A stretch of DNA of 64,000 bases from an uncultured Lachnospiraceae bacterium (GCA_900551115.1 URUY01000009.1:1-64000), one strand, 5' to 3'. Positions 31,783 through 41,560 are shown, counted from the stretch's first letter. Translations and numbers: made by a program. Notes: generated from the sequence alone by a model not told the origin.

Positions 31783-34217
31783 ATCTTCGCACGGCTCTGA
31801 ATAATTTCCGCAACCTCTGCCGCACTCTTCTGTCCGGCAAATAAAGCTGCTGCTTCCTCCGTAATAATATTCTTTAAGCTTTCATCAAAGTAATATGCCA
31901 TATCCACAGAAGAAATATAATTAAACAGCTCATCAGCTTCTTCATCTGTCAGAGGATTGATGATAATCTCCTCTTCTCCCAACCAGAAGGTTCTGTCATA
32001 ATATTCCTTTGTACCGTCCTCATTTTCCCAGTAAGGTCTTTCTTTCGCCTCTTCCAAATGCGCTAATACGGCATCCTTATATACAGGTATGGTCCACTGC
32101 AAATCTTCGCCCATCTGATAGTCTTTAGTCAGATAATATCTGAGGAATTCCCATGCACCTTCTTTATTCTTGGATTTTTCTGAAATCGCATACTGGCTAT
32201 TTGCCATGATTACCGCACCGATACCTTCTTCTGACGGGAAACCTATCAAAGTAACCGGCTCTCCAAAATAGCCCTGTTCCGTGTAAGTAAAATCTCCAAA
32301 ATTCATTATGCTGGTCTGCATCAGCAAGGTCTTGCCGGTTCTGTACTGGGTCTCTGAGGTCATCCAGTAATCATCCCCTACGCTTTCCCAGTCAAATTCC
32401 TCAGGGAACTGTGCTACAAACTCGAGCATTTCAATAAATTCAGGAGAGTCAAAATTACACTCTCCGGTATTTCTGTCTACAAAACGGGAACCGGAATACA
32501 TCAGCACCTGCCAAAGCATGGTATCTCTTGTCATGCTGTCACCAAAAACACTGGAATCAGGATACTTAGCCATAAGAGCCTTTAAATCCTCCATGGTCCA
32601 GCCCGGCGTCTCCCCTACATCAGCAGTCTTGCCGATTACGGTAGATACATAAAAGTTCGGAATAACGCTGTAAAGCTTGCCGTCAACAGAGTACGCATCG
32701 AATACGTTAGTCATATAGTCTTCCATATTCAGTTCTTCATCCTCTTCAATCATCTTGCCGATATCTGCCAGCAGGCCTTTTGCAATATAAGAGCTTACCG
32801 GCATATTGTTATCATTGATTACCAGGATATCAGGAATCTGGCCTGCAAGGATATCATTGTTAAGCTGTGTATAACCTGCCTGCCAGTCGTCAGAGGTTGA
32901 ATAGGTTGAATAATCCTTAACCATAATACGGTACTGCTCATTTTCTTTATTGAAATCTACAATTCTTTTACGCATATTCCAATCCAGATAATGACAGGCA
33001 AGCATAAGCACCTCTTTATCCGGAATATCAGCAGGGTCTACATAAGTATAAACCGCCAAACGGGTAGTCCAGGTCTCTTCGTCATTGTAAATGCCAAACA
33101 GCTTCTTATCTCCCATTTCAAAGATTCTGTTTATATTACTGCTGTTTAAGTCAGAGTTAATGTAACTCATAATCGGAGTCACATCCGCATCACCAACATT
33201 ATATCCGTATATTCCCATAGAATTTGTCAGTAACAGATCGTAATTTGTTCCGGGATTCATACTGTAATTCGTCAGGTTACCGGGAATTTCAACATCTTCC
33301 TCAAAAGAGTTTGCCTGCAGATTGTATACCTTTAAAGTCATTTTCGTCCAGTCATCATTATATACAATCAGATTCAGCTTACCCTCTTTATCTATGAAAA
33401 GTGAATTTACATAGCCAAAGCTGGAGGTATCAATTTCAGATAGGGGTGCGCCGGACATATCAAACAGTAAAACCTTACCGTCTGTCAGAAGGGCTACATT
33501 ACCCTTTTCATCTGCATCCATGGAATTAACATACATATATTCTTCCCGGCTTTCATTCAATACCACTCTGCTGCGTTCTTCACCTGTAAGGCTATAGGAA
33601 TATAATTCTAAAGAAAATCCCTCATCCGTATAGTTTCCGTCTGCATCATAGGAATAAGCAGTGGTTTCTGCTATTACATACACTCCGTTTGCATCCATGT
33701 ACGAAGTGTTGATGTAGGTATCTTTATATACCGTAGCCTCACCGTCCTCTGTTGTTTCGTCCGTAGCCTCCTCTCCGGACTCATCAGCAGGTTCCGTTTC
33801 CGGTTCTACAACGGGCATTTCTGCTCTGGGTGTTATCGTAGCGTCACCGTTGCCTTCATTTTCATCAGTAGGGGGCATATAGTCAGGATTCTCGCGCAAT
33901 GTGTTGAATAACTCCACGGTCTGCACATCACTGCCGTCTTCCTTCATAGATACCAGATTCACAATCATTCCTGTCATTTCCTGCCACATATTCTCTGCGG
34001 TAAGCAGATAGATTCTTCCGTCTGCATAGCAGCCCGCAGTTATATTGGCATTTTCACTCAGAACATCCTCTGCAATATCTTCCATTCTGTACACATATTT
34101 TTTTGCATCTTCAGAATTGGTAGTGCCTGCAGACTGGCCGTTGCCGCAGCCGCTGATACTGAATGCCATAATTGCGGCAAGCAGCATACATACTACTCTC
34201 TTACTCCATTTTTTCAT
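31761..34217 (-). CDS. Large two-part solute-binding lipoprotein (distal copy)
   Basis: This 818-residue lipoprotein (lipobox SISGCG, Cys near 24) has an unusual N-terminal half of about 360 residues with repeated beta-rich segments (FDMSGAPLSEIDTSSFGYVN, LNLIVYNDDWTKMTLKVYNL) that suggest a propeller. It then has a family 1 sugar-type solute-binding domain from about 400 (FNKENEQYRIMVKDYS, INDNNMPVSSYIAKGLLADI, WEFLRYYLTKDYQ). It ends IIQSRAKIYINESR, nearly the same as its paralogue at 39131-41500. AAGGAGG precedes the start, which overlaps the MacB-like gene by 17 bases. It is last in a six-gene leftward operon. The ligand is unknown. Confidence 0.88.
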   Translation of the reverse strand: MKKWSKRVVCMLLAAIMAFSISGCGNGQSAGTTNSEDAKKYVYRMEDIAEDVLSENANITAGCYADGRIYLLTAENMWQEMTGMIVNLVSMKEDGSDVQTVELFNTLRENPDYMPPTDENEGNGDATITPRAEMPVVEPETEPADESGEEATDETTEDGEATVYKDTYINTSYMDANGVYVIAETTAYSYDADGNYTDEGFSLELYSYSLTGEERSRVVLNESREEYMYVNSMDADEKGNVALLTDGKVLLFDMSGAPLSEIDTSSFGYVNSLFIDKEGKLNLIVYNDDWTKMTLKVYNLQANSFEEDVEIPGNLTNYSMNPGTNYDLLLTNSMGIYGYNVGDADVTPIMSYINSDLNSSNINRIFEMGDKKLFGIYNDEETWTTRLAVYTYVDPADIPDKEVLMLACHYLDWNMRKRIVDFNKENEQYRIMVKDYSTYSTSDDWQAGYTQLNNDILAGQIPDILVINDNNMPVSSYIAKGLLADIGKMIEEDEELNMEDYMTNVFDAYSVDGKLYSVIPNFYVSTVIGKTADVGETPGWTMEDLKALMAKYPDSSVFGDSMTRDTMLWQVLMYSGSRFVDRNTGECNFDSPEFIEMLEFVAQFPEEFDWESVGDDYWMTSETQYRTGKTLLMQTSIMNFGDFTYTEQGYFGEPVTLIGFPSEEGIGAVIMANSQYAISEKSKNKEGAWEFLRYYLTKDYQMGEDLQWTIPVYKDAVLAHLEEAKERPYWENEDGTKEYYDRTFWLGEEEIIINPLTDEEADELFNYISSVDMAYYFDESLKNIITEEAAALFAGQKSAAEVAEIIQSRAKIYINESR

Positions 34218-35568
34218 AATTTTCCTCCTTGTTTTCTGACTTCTTTTCCCCTAACCTGTTAAATCTCCCCGGCTTCCCGAAAATCTTTTTCTCCTTGGGT
34301 GCTTTAGGAGCTTTTGGCTCCTTAGGTGCCTTGGGAGCTTTTGGCTCCTTAGGTGCCTTGGGTGCCTTGGGCTCCTTAGGTGCCTTAGGTGCCTTGGGCT
34401 CCTTAGGTGCCTTGGGTGCCTTGGGCTCTTTTGCTTTCTTTGGCACTTTCGTTTTCCCAGACTCCTCTAAATGCTTTAACGCTTTTGCTTCTTTGCGTTT
34501 CTTTTGTGCAGCCCATCTTTTCTCCCTTAACCGGTCTGTCTTATCTAAAAGCTTCCTGCACACATCCCTCATTGTCCATGTCTTATGCTTCCATGCCCTT
34601 ACAATGGCAACAACAAGCAGTACTGCCGGATACAGATATAATACTATCATAAAAGTAAGAAAAAGTCCCAGAATATCCTCATATCCTCTTGCGATATTTT
34701 CCCAGTAGGGATAAATAATGGCCTTACTGCTCATAGATCTCGTGCCAAACTGCATGAGAAGCCGAAACAGATTTAAAAAACTGTATCTGGTGCTGTTTTC
34801 CACAACTTCCACTTCATTTTCACTAACGCCGATATTCTCTGTTACATAATTCTTTGCATATCCTGTTACCGGATTCGGCATTACAATCTCGTAAGTATTC
34901 AGGCCGTAATTCACACCATAGTTGGACAGGGTATCATAGGAAACATACGCTACCGATGCACTCAGTCCCGCTGCCTCGGCAAGCCTGCCCTGCTCCCTTT
35001 CAATAACGCCTGCCACAATATGAGGAATATTGTTTATAGTAACAATCTGACCTGCAATATCATTGGAACCAAAAAGCTGCCATGCAATGTCCTCATCAAC
35101 AATGATATAATCCTTCATTACATCATGACCCGAAAAATAACCGCCGTTTAAAAGCTTAAGCGGATGGAACAAAAAGAAATCTCCTCCCACTCCTACGGCT
35201 GCCACTTCTGCGGAGCCTCTGTCACTGGCAATGGTTACCTTACCTGTTGCACTGTAAGCATCTGCCCAAAGCCTTGCATTTTCATTTTCCGATTCACTGA
35301 CAATAGAAGCCTCTTCCAGCGCTTTATCAAGGCTATGCTCAAAAGAAAGTATGCTTTCTTCCTCAATGCCGGCCTCTCTGGAAAAGAAACAGCTTATCTG
35401 AGATACGCCGCCCTTTTCGGACCATCTGGCCGCCATCCCCTGCGCTTCCTGACTTTCTGCCATATGATTACTGATTACGGCAAACATAAGACCGATAAAC
35501 AGGGACAGAAGCCCGGTCAAAGCAAGCACTATCTGCCTGCCGGTCAGTCTCTGTATGATTTTTTTCAT
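34201..35568 (-). CDS. MacB-like extracellular-domain membrane protein with Lys/Pro repeat tail
   Basis: The 455-residue protein has a membrane segment near residues 12-33, an extracellular domain of about 250 residues resembling the MacB periplasmic core (AVGVGGDFFLFHPLKLLNGG, DYIIVDEDIAWQLFGSNDIA, IPHIVAGVIER), a second membrane segment near 307-335, and a cytoplasmic tail of about 120 residues. It lacks the four-helix FtsX layout and any ATPase domain. The tail has five copies of KAPKAPKEP. It lies next to a membrane-fusion protein gene, as MacA sits with MacB, but within a sugar-importer-like operon. Start at 35568 from GGAAAGG and family-like MKKII. Function is unknown. Confidence 0.8.
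   Translation of the reverse strand: MKKIIQRLTGRQIVLALTGLLSLFIGLMFAVISNHMAESQEAQGMAARWSEKGGVSQISCFFSREAGIEEESILSFEHSLDKALEEASIVSESENENARLWADAYSATGKVTIASDRGSAEVAAVGVGGDFFLFHPLKLLNGGYFSGHDVMKDYIIVDEDIAWQLFGSNDIAGQIVTINNIPHIVAGVIEREQGRLAEAAGLSASVAYVSYDTLSNYGVNYGLNTYEIVMPNPVTGYAKNYVTENIGVSENEVEVVENSTRYSFLNLFRLLMQFGTRSMSSKAIIYPYWENIARGYEDILGLFLTFMIVLYLYPAVLLVVAIVRAWKHKTWTMRDVCRKLLDKTDRLREKRWAAQKKRKEAKALKHLEESGKTKVPKKAKEPKAPKAPKEPKAPKAPKEPKAPKAPKEPKAPKAPKEPKAPKAPKEKKIFGKPGRFNRLGEKKSENKEENYEKME
34294..34428. repeat. 27-bp tandem repeat encoding KAPKAPKEP
   Basis: About five units of 27 bases (read on plus: GGTGCCTTGGGTGCCTTGGG then CTCCTTA) encode the Lys/Ala/Pro tail of the MacB-like protein. Copies differ at third positions (CTTGGG versus CTTAGG), so the array is not brand new. 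The length is a multiple of three and keeps the frame. Copy number could vary between strains. Confidence 0.8.
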
Positions 35569-35602
35569 AGTTTTCCTTTCCATCTCCTTCTGCTGCGACA
35601 GA

Positions 35603-37261
35603 TTAGTCAGGCAGTCTTACCTGCTTACCTGCTTCTACAGGCTTGGTAGAGGTTGTAATTACATATTCATAGCCATACAGACCGGCGCTGATTGCAGACT
35701 GGGTATCATCAGAAGCCAGCACTTCCACATCATATCTGGTAGCAAAATACCGGTTTCCTAACGGACTGCTCTTGGATTCCACAACCAAAATAAATTTGCC
35801 GTTGTTATCTTCACGGATTGCACTGTTAGGCACAATCATATCATAATTGGCGCTCTTTTCTCCTACCTGCAGACTTAAGGACTGTCCTGCTGTCAGCTCT
35901 CCCGTCAAATTAAAGGTTACCAGTTTTTTCTTTGCGGGATCCGCAGGATCGGGCTTAATGGATGCAACCGTTGCCGTAATATCATTGTACCACCATGAAT
36001 TAACAAGCTCGGCAGGATCGCCTACAGAAATTCTCTTTGCCTGCTCCGCCGTTACGGAAAAGCTTAAGGTAAATCCCTTCCCTTCAGGCTGAATCACTGC
36101 CACCGGCGTATCCGGAGAAATCGTTTCTCCTGCCACTACCGATATGGAAGTAATCGTACCTGCTACCTCTGCATTCACGGTAGCACCTATGGATTCACTT
36201 TCCAACTCTGCTATTTCTTCTTCCAGCTTTTCTACATCTTCCTTTGCATCATTAACGGCATCATTCAGCGCACCTAAATTTAAAGCTGCACTGATATTTC
36301 CGGTAAGCGTTGTTAAAGCAGCCTTCTTTTCATCCAGTTTTTTCTGTGCATCATCCAGATTGACTTTTATGATTGCAAGGTTCTGATTCAGATTGGCAAT
36401 GGTTGCACTGTTGTCTCCGCTTGCCGTTTTGTTTTCCAGTGCAGCAGTGGCCTGCTGTAAATTGAGAGCTGCCTGGTCCGCTGTCTTTTGTGCATTGATG
36501 ACATCATTTTCTGCTGTCAGCTTCTGTTGCTTCAAAGCATCCACATCACCGCTGCTGATGCTCTCTGCATACTCAAGCCTTGCCGTGATATCCGACAGTT
36601 TATTTTTTGCAGCCGTCAATGCATAATCAGCGTTGTCCTTTGCTGCCTTGGCATTATTGTAATTTGCAGTTTCATTTGTGGTATCTGCACCATTTGCCGG
36701 TGTGATAGCCAGCTGTATGCTTACTGCATCATACTGCTTCTGCCAGTCGTCCACAATGGCCTGCGCTGCATTTATTTCATTCTGCATTGCTATAATCTGA
36801 TCCCTGTAGGTCTGCATGGATTCGGTATGTCCGGCATTCTGCATAATATCTGCATTCAAATCACCTGCAAGAACTGCCGTATCAAAAGCCTGTTCCTTCT
36901 GCTCTAAAACATCCTCTGCCGCTTCCAGGGCTTCTCTGGCCGTCTTTAATTCTTCGCTTTCCTTATCATCCAGATAACAGATAACGTCACCTATTGCCAC
37001 GGTATCACCGACACGCACCTCCACACTGGTTACTTTTCTTGACTCCGATACCTTGATGTTATATAAAGAGCCGCTCTCCACCGTACCCGTACCGCGTATC
37101 TTTGCTGTAATGGTTCCGGAAGTAATGTTTTGGGTTGCTACCTCCGGCAGGGAATAATTCATAATTGTGTTGGAGAAAAAGGTCAGCACAAGCATCACTG
37201 TCAAAAATATGATAGCCGCTGTTTTTACCCACTCTCTCCTGTTACCTCTTTTCTCGTTCAT
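35603..37261 (-). CDS. Membrane-fusion (periplasmic adaptor) protein, HlyD/MacA type
   Basis: This 552-residue protein has an N-terminal membrane segment (about 13-33), a first biotinyl-lipoyl half (SGTITAKIRGTGTVESGSLY), a long coiled-coil hairpin (about 105-345, rich in A, K, E, Q and N), the second lipoyl half (VNAEVAGTITSISVVAGETI) and beta-barrel and membrane-proximal domains. In Gram-positive bacteria such adaptors serve MacB-type or peptide exporters. Here the neighbours are sugar-type permeases and a MacB-like protein, with no exporter ATPase. The hairpin is unusually long. It is fourth in the operon, 20 bases before the MacB-like gene. Confidence 0.88.
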   Translation of the reverse strand: MNEKRGNRREWVKTAAIIFLTVMLVLTFFSNTIMNYSLPEVATQNITSGTITAKIRGTGTVESGSLYNIKVSESRKVTSVEVRVGDTVAIGDVICYLDDKESEELKTAREALEAAEDVLEQKEQAFDTAVLAGDLNADIMQNAGHTESMQTYRDQIIAMQNEINAAQAIVDDWQKQYDAVSIQLAITPANGADTTNETANYNNAKAAKDNADYALTAAKNKLSDITARLEYAESISSGDVDALKQQKLTAENDVINAQKTADQAALNLQQATAALENKTASGDNSATIANLNQNLAIIKVNLDDAQKKLDEKKAALTTLTGNISAALNLGALNDAVNDAKEDVEKLEEEIAELESESIGATVNAEVAGTITSISVVAGETISPDTPVAVIQPEGKGFTLSFSVTAEQAKRISVGDPAELVNSWWYNDITATVASIKPDPADPAKKKLVTFNLTGELTAGQSLSLQVGEKSANYDMIVPNSAIREDNNGKFILVVESKSSPLGNRYFATRYDVEVLASDDTQSAISAGLYGYEYVITTSTKPVEAGKQVRLPD

Positions 37262-37282
37262 CTTTTTCCTCCTCGGTCCTGA

Positions 37283-38239
37283 TTAACCTTTTATACCACC
37301 CTGGTATGTAATACCGTCTACCAGATATTCTTCCCCATATAAAAATACAAGAAGGCTGGGCACCATATAAATAGTTGCTACTGCAAACGCCAAACCTATT
37401 TCACCTGCATTAATCTTACTCAAGAATACAGATAACGGATGCTTTTCTGCATCTGACAGCAGAATAAGCGGCTGTTCCACCATATTCCAGTAATCAATAA
37501 ATACCAAAATAGCCGCTGAACAGACAGCCCCCTTACATAGAGGCATACAGACTCTTCTGAATATCTGCCATTCTCCGGCGCCGTCTATCTGCGCCGCTTC
37601 TATCACCGATGTGGGAATACGCCGCATAAACTTTGTCAGTAAAAATACTGCAAACGGCGAAAAAATACCCGGCAGCCAGATAGCCCAATAGGTATCTATC
37701 GTTTTAAACCACCCCGCAACCAAATAATTGGGTACAAGGGTTACCTGATATGGCATCAGCATCAAAATAATATAGGAGAAAAATATAATCTCCCGGATAC
37801 GCCCCCTGTATCTGGTAAAACCATAGGAGGCCAGGGCCGCAACAAATAACTGAAATACTACAATAGGACCTACCAGAATAACGGAATTCCAAAATTTCAG
37901 CAAATATTCAGGGCTCTTAAACAACACGGTAATATACTGGCTGAACGATACCATATCCGGAATGAATTTCAAATTCACTTTTTCAGATATGTATACCTTC
38001 CCGCCCGTTTCGTTCGTGGCAAATACCGAACCGTAATTTGCCGATATTTCCGAGGCTGACATAAAAGAGTTTGTAATAGTCAGCACAATGGGAAGCAGAA
38101 ACAGGATTGCAAATGCTGCCGCAACCAGTGTGGCAATGGCAATTTTAACAATATGTATCCTCTTTTTTCGCTTCGCAATATTTTTTGCCCGCTCTGCGGA
38201 AAATACACGCTGCGGAAGCTGGCGGCCTGACTTTTTCAT
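37283..38239 (-). CDS. Carbohydrate-type ABC permease, MalG family
   Basis: The 318-residue protein has about six membrane segments and the MalG-type EAA loop VIEAAQIDGAGEWQIFRRVC, followed by MPLCKGAV. A basic N-terminus (RVFSAERAKNIAKRKKRIH) precedes TM1. A periplasmic loop after TM1 is extended (about residues 60-100). It overlaps the MalF-type gene by four bases. Such permeases need a cytoplasmic ATPase; none is encoded in this operon, so a shared MsmX-like ATPase is likely. Its association with a membrane-fusion protein gene is unusual. Confidence 0.88.
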   Translation of the reverse strand: MKKSGRQLPQRVFSAERAKNIAKRKKRIHIVKIAIATLVAAAFAILFLLPIVLTITNSFMSASEISANYGSVFATNETGGKVYISEKVNLKFIPDMVSFSQYITVLFKSPEYLLKFWNSVILVGPIVVFQLFVAALASYGFTRYRGRIREIIFFSYIILMLMPYQVTLVPNYLVAGWFKTIDTYWAIWLPGIFSPFAVFLLTKFMRRIPTSVIEAAQIDGAGEWQIFRRVCMPLCKGAVCSAAILVFIDYWNMVEQPLILLSDAEKHPLSVFLSKINAGEIGLAFAVATIYMVPSLLVFLYGEEYLVDGITYQGGIKG

Positions 38240-39144
38240 CCTTCCACATCCTTTCCGAAGCGATTTTCCACAATAAAGAGCGTACCGATAATCACAATCA
38301 TAACAAGGCTCATCAGTATGGCTGCCGCGGACAGTCTCTGATAATCCAGTGAAGCAAAGGCATTATTCATAAAATGCTGCAGCATATAAATCGCATCATA
38401 CGGATGGTCACCCGTCAGAAGATAAATCTCCCTGAATACCTTAAAGGAACTGATAAGGGACATAATGGTTACAAACAGTATTGTTGACGATAAATACCGC
38501 ATCTTAATATAGAAAAAGGTCTGCATGGGCGTTGCGCTCTCCAACTTTGCCACTTCCAGTATATCCTTGGGGATGCTGGCGAGAGCCGCCATAAACAAAA
38601 TCATATTATAACCCAGATTCTTCCACAGGAACAGAATGATGATAACAATCTGCGAATACTGGGATTTCATCCAGTCTATCTTATCGCCTCCAAGCGCCAC
38701 CAGCACTTCATTGACCGCACCGTTATAATGAAAAAGCACCTGCCAGATAAGCACAATAGAAGCTACCGGTACCATCATGGGACTTAAAAAGAAAGTACGG
38801 AACTGGCTTCTGAAGGGCAGCTTGGTATCCAGTACCATAGCAAGCACCAGTGACAGGATTACCGCCAGCGGAACTGCAATTGCCGAAAAAGTAGCCGTAT
38901 TTACTACCGCCGTTTTAAATGCGGAATTCTGTATAACACGCCTGTAATTTTCTACAAACACAAAATTTTTGCTGATTGGATTATCCACCATGGAATAAAA
39001 AATAACTACCACGAAAGGGATAATATAAAACAGTAAAACGCCGATAAGGCTTGGGGCCAAATACAGCCCCGAGCCCATTTTCTGTTTTTTCAGACGTTTA
39101 CTTGATTTTGTCTTTACCTTACTCACACTGTTACCTGCTTTCAT
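38236..39144 (-). CDS. Carbohydrate-type ABC permease, MalF/UgpA family
   Basis: The 302-residue protein has six predicted membrane segments and an EAA loop variant, DILEVAKLESATPMQTFFYI, with ES in place of the common DGA. The basic N-terminus is KTKSSKRLKKQKMG. It pairs with the MalG-type protein encoded right after it. Its start overlaps the stop of the upstream binding-protein gene by 14 bases, so translation is coupled. The changed EAA loop may affect which ATPase it accepts; that is inference. Confidence 0.88.
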   Translation of the reverse strand: MKAGNSVSKVKTKSSKRLKKQKMGSGLYLAPSLIGVLLFYIIPFVVVIFYSMVDNPISKNFVFVENYRRVIQNSAFKTAVVNTATFSAIAVPLAVILSLVLAMVLDTKLPFRSQFRTFFLSPMMVPVASIVLIWQVLFHYNGAVNEVLVALGGDKIDWMKSQYSQIVIIILFLWKNLGYNMILFMAALASIPKDILEVAKLESATPMQTFFYIKMRYLSSTILFVTIMSLISSFKVFREIYLLTGDHPYDAIYMLQHFMNNAFASLDYQRLSAAAILMSLVMIVIIGTLFIVENRFGKDVEG

Positions 39145-41500
39145 TTACATAAATCTTTACGCGGCTCTGAATGATATCCGCCACTTCATCTACTGTCTTC
39201 TGCCCCGCAAAATACGGTTCTGCCTCTTCCAAAACAATGCTGAGCAGAGGCATGTTGTATGATACGATACCGTCAATCCGGTCAATCACTGCTTTTATAT
39301 TGTCCACTTCATCCTGTTTCACAGAATAAAGGTCAAAGGAAATATCATCCCAGCTATAACCTCTGGTGGAGAGTTCTACCTTCTCCCCGTTTTCATCCAG
39401 TAAAATTTCACCGTTTTCGTCATACTGGTAACTGGCTTCCATAGACTCCTCCATCAGCTTATCGAAAGCGTCCTTTCTGATAGGGAAGCCCCATCGCATG
39501 AAAGAATTCTCCTGCGCCTCTGCAGACAGCATATCCTCAATAAAGGTCCATGCCGCTTCTTTATTTTGGGAAGCAGCGCTGATACAGATACTTTCATTGC
39601 CGTTTACCAAAACACCGCTTGATGCGCTTGACGGAAATCCGATAGCCGTTATAGGTTCTCCAAACATTGCCTCACAAAGCTGCCAGGAATGCGGCTCATC
39701 AATAAAAGTTAAGGATAAAAGAGCCTCATGGCTGCCTAAAAGCTTAGGCTCTGTCTCTGCCCATTCAGCCGTTGCGGGATATTTGGAGGCAAATTCCAAA
39801 ACACTCTTAAATTCCGGTGTATCAAAACTGCATTCTCCCGTTTCCCAGTTTACATAGGATTCAATATTAAACAACAGGGCATACTGCAGCACACTGTTTC
39901 TCTCCGCATGCACAAAAATTTCAGAATCCGGATACTGCGCTGCATAAGCAATCATGTCTTCCATCGTCCATCCCGGCTCTTCTCCCACCTCGGCAGTCCT
40001 GCCAAACATCGTTTGGACAACAAAGCTTGACGGAATCGCGCAAAGTACACCTGCATTTGTATAAGCATTCAGTACCGATTCAAACAAATCGTCCCTGTTT
40101 ACTACCGTGCTTTTTTCCAAATAAGGAGACAGGTCTTCAATCACGCCTTTTGCAGCAAGCTGCTCTAAATTAAGCTCGCTGGTTGTAAACATATCCGGAG
40201 CCATACCGGTAAGCACATCATTATTAAACAAATTAATAGCATCCTCATAATCATCTGCCGACATTGCCGCAGTCATACCATTACCGCCTGCTGAAGATAC
40301 TTCCATATAATCCTTAATCTCAATCCGGTACTTGTCGTTATTCTTGTTGAACTTCACAACAGCCTGCTGTAAATTCTGACTGATACCCAGACAGCCAAGT
40401 GTAAGCGTTTCCTTCTCCACAACTTCACTGGCCGGTGTTTTATTCAGGAAAATCAGACTGCATTCATTGGTACTCCAGTCCCGGCTGTAGGCTGCAATCC
40501 TGCCGTCCGGCAGCGCCGTGGCAAAGTCAATATAATCGGGACTGATATCGCAATCCATCCATTTTAAAATTTCTGTATAGGTCTGCGTTTTCAAATCATA
40601 CTCATACAGGCCTTCATCGCCCCTTAACAGCACACCGCCGTTAATCCCCGTACCAAAGCCGGTATTCCAGCAATCGTCAGGCAGTCCGCCGTAAATATCG
40701 GAAAACGCCTTCTTCTTGTCATTATAGATCTTAATCTCCAGTCCGGCTTGCTGCGCACCCTCCTGCAGGATAGCCATACGGCCATCGGGCAGTATGCCAA
40801 ATGCATTGATATATCTGTATGCCGATGTATTTTCAAGCTCTACGTCCGCAAGATGATTACCGTCTTTATCAAAAACCCAGACATAAGTATTGCCGTTGCT
40901 TAAGTACAGATTACTGTCTTTGTCGGCACTGACATACTGCAGCCAAAAGTTCTCCTTATCCATCTCCATATAAGGCGTGATGTCTATATTGAAAACCTCT
41001 GTTCCCTCTGCGGAAATCTTTTTGAGGCTGTAAGTCGTTTCCGCCATCTGCCTCTCATAATCTTCCGTTGTTGCCGCTTCCGCCGTAAGCAACGGTATCC
41101 GTGAGCTTACCACCGCTATGCCTCCATCCCGGCACATTACAGCCTGGGCTATATTACTCATATAGCCCTCTTCACTCTCCGTGGTTCCAAAGTCAAATAC
41201 CGTTACCGGCTCTGCCTCGGGATTTTCTAAATCCAGATAACGCAGTTCCTTTTTATATGAATCGCCATATGCCGTATAGCTGAAATATAACCGGTTATCT
41301 ATGACCTCCATGCCGCTTATATCGGTATCCTGCCCATCCGTCAGGGTCATATAGGACGCTACCCACACATAGCCTTCTTCTTCCGTCTTGTCCGTTCCTG
41401 TCTGTTCTCCCCTGCTGCCGCAGGCAGCAAGGCTTACCGTCATCACTGCAGCCAACAGGGCTGCCGTTATTTTTCTGAATATATTCTTTGGTTTTGACAT
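39131..41500 (-). CDS. Large two-part solute-binding lipoprotein (proximal copy)
   Basis: This 789-residue lipoprotein (lipobox SLAACG) has the same build as the copy at 31761-34217. A beta-rich N-terminal half of about 370 residues (LRYLDLENPEAEPVTVFDFG, VWVFDKDGNHLADVELENTS) precedes a family 1 solute-binding domain (FNKNNDKYRIEIKDYM, FTTSELNLEQLAAKGVIEDL). It ends IIQSRVKIYVNESR. Both share EVGEEPGWTMEDM-like and EFASKYP-like segments. The start at 41500 (MSKPKN) follows GGAAGGAATAGAGAA. It is the first gene of the operon behind a consensus promoter. The ligand is unknown. Confidence 0.88.
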   Translation of the reverse strand: MSKPKNIFRKITAALLAAVMTVSLAACGSRGEQTGTDKTEEEGYVWVASYMTLTDGQDTDISGMEVIDNRLYFSYTAYGDSYKKELRYLDLENPEAEPVTVFDFGTTESEEGYMSNIAQAVMCRDGGIAVVSSRIPLLTAEAATTEDYERQMAETTYSLKKISAEGTEVFNIDITPYMEMDKENFWLQYVSADKDSNLYLSNGNTYVWVFDKDGNHLADVELENTSAYRYINAFGILPDGRMAILQEGAQQAGLEIKIYNDKKKAFSDIYGGLPDDCWNTGFGTGINGGVLLRGDEGLYEYDLKTQTYTEILKWMDCDISPDYIDFATALPDGRIAAYSRDWSTNECSLIFLNKTPASEVVEKETLTLGCLGISQNLQQAVVKFNKNNDKYRIEIKDYMEVSSAGGNGMTAAMSADDYEDAINLFNNDVLTGMAPDMFTTSELNLEQLAAKGVIEDLSPYLEKSTVVNRDDLFESVLNAYTNAGVLCAIPSSFVVQTMFGRTAEVGEEPGWTMEDMIAYAAQYPDSEIFVHAERNSVLQYALLFNIESYVNWETGECSFDTPEFKSVLEFASKYPATAEWAETEPKLLGSHEALLSLTFIDEPHSWQLCEAMFGEPITAIGFPSSASSGVLVNGNESICISAASQNKEAAWTFIEDMLSAEAQENSFMRWGFPIRKDAFDKLMEESMEASYQYDENGEILLDENGEKVELSTRGYSWDDISFDLYSVKQDEVDNIKAVIDRIDGIVSYNMPLLSIVLEEAEPYFAGQKTVDEVADIIQSRVKIYVNESR

Positions 41501-41560
41501 TTCTCTATTCCTTCCTTTCCATACACACAGGATATAGTATCCTACTACATTACAGCTTCT

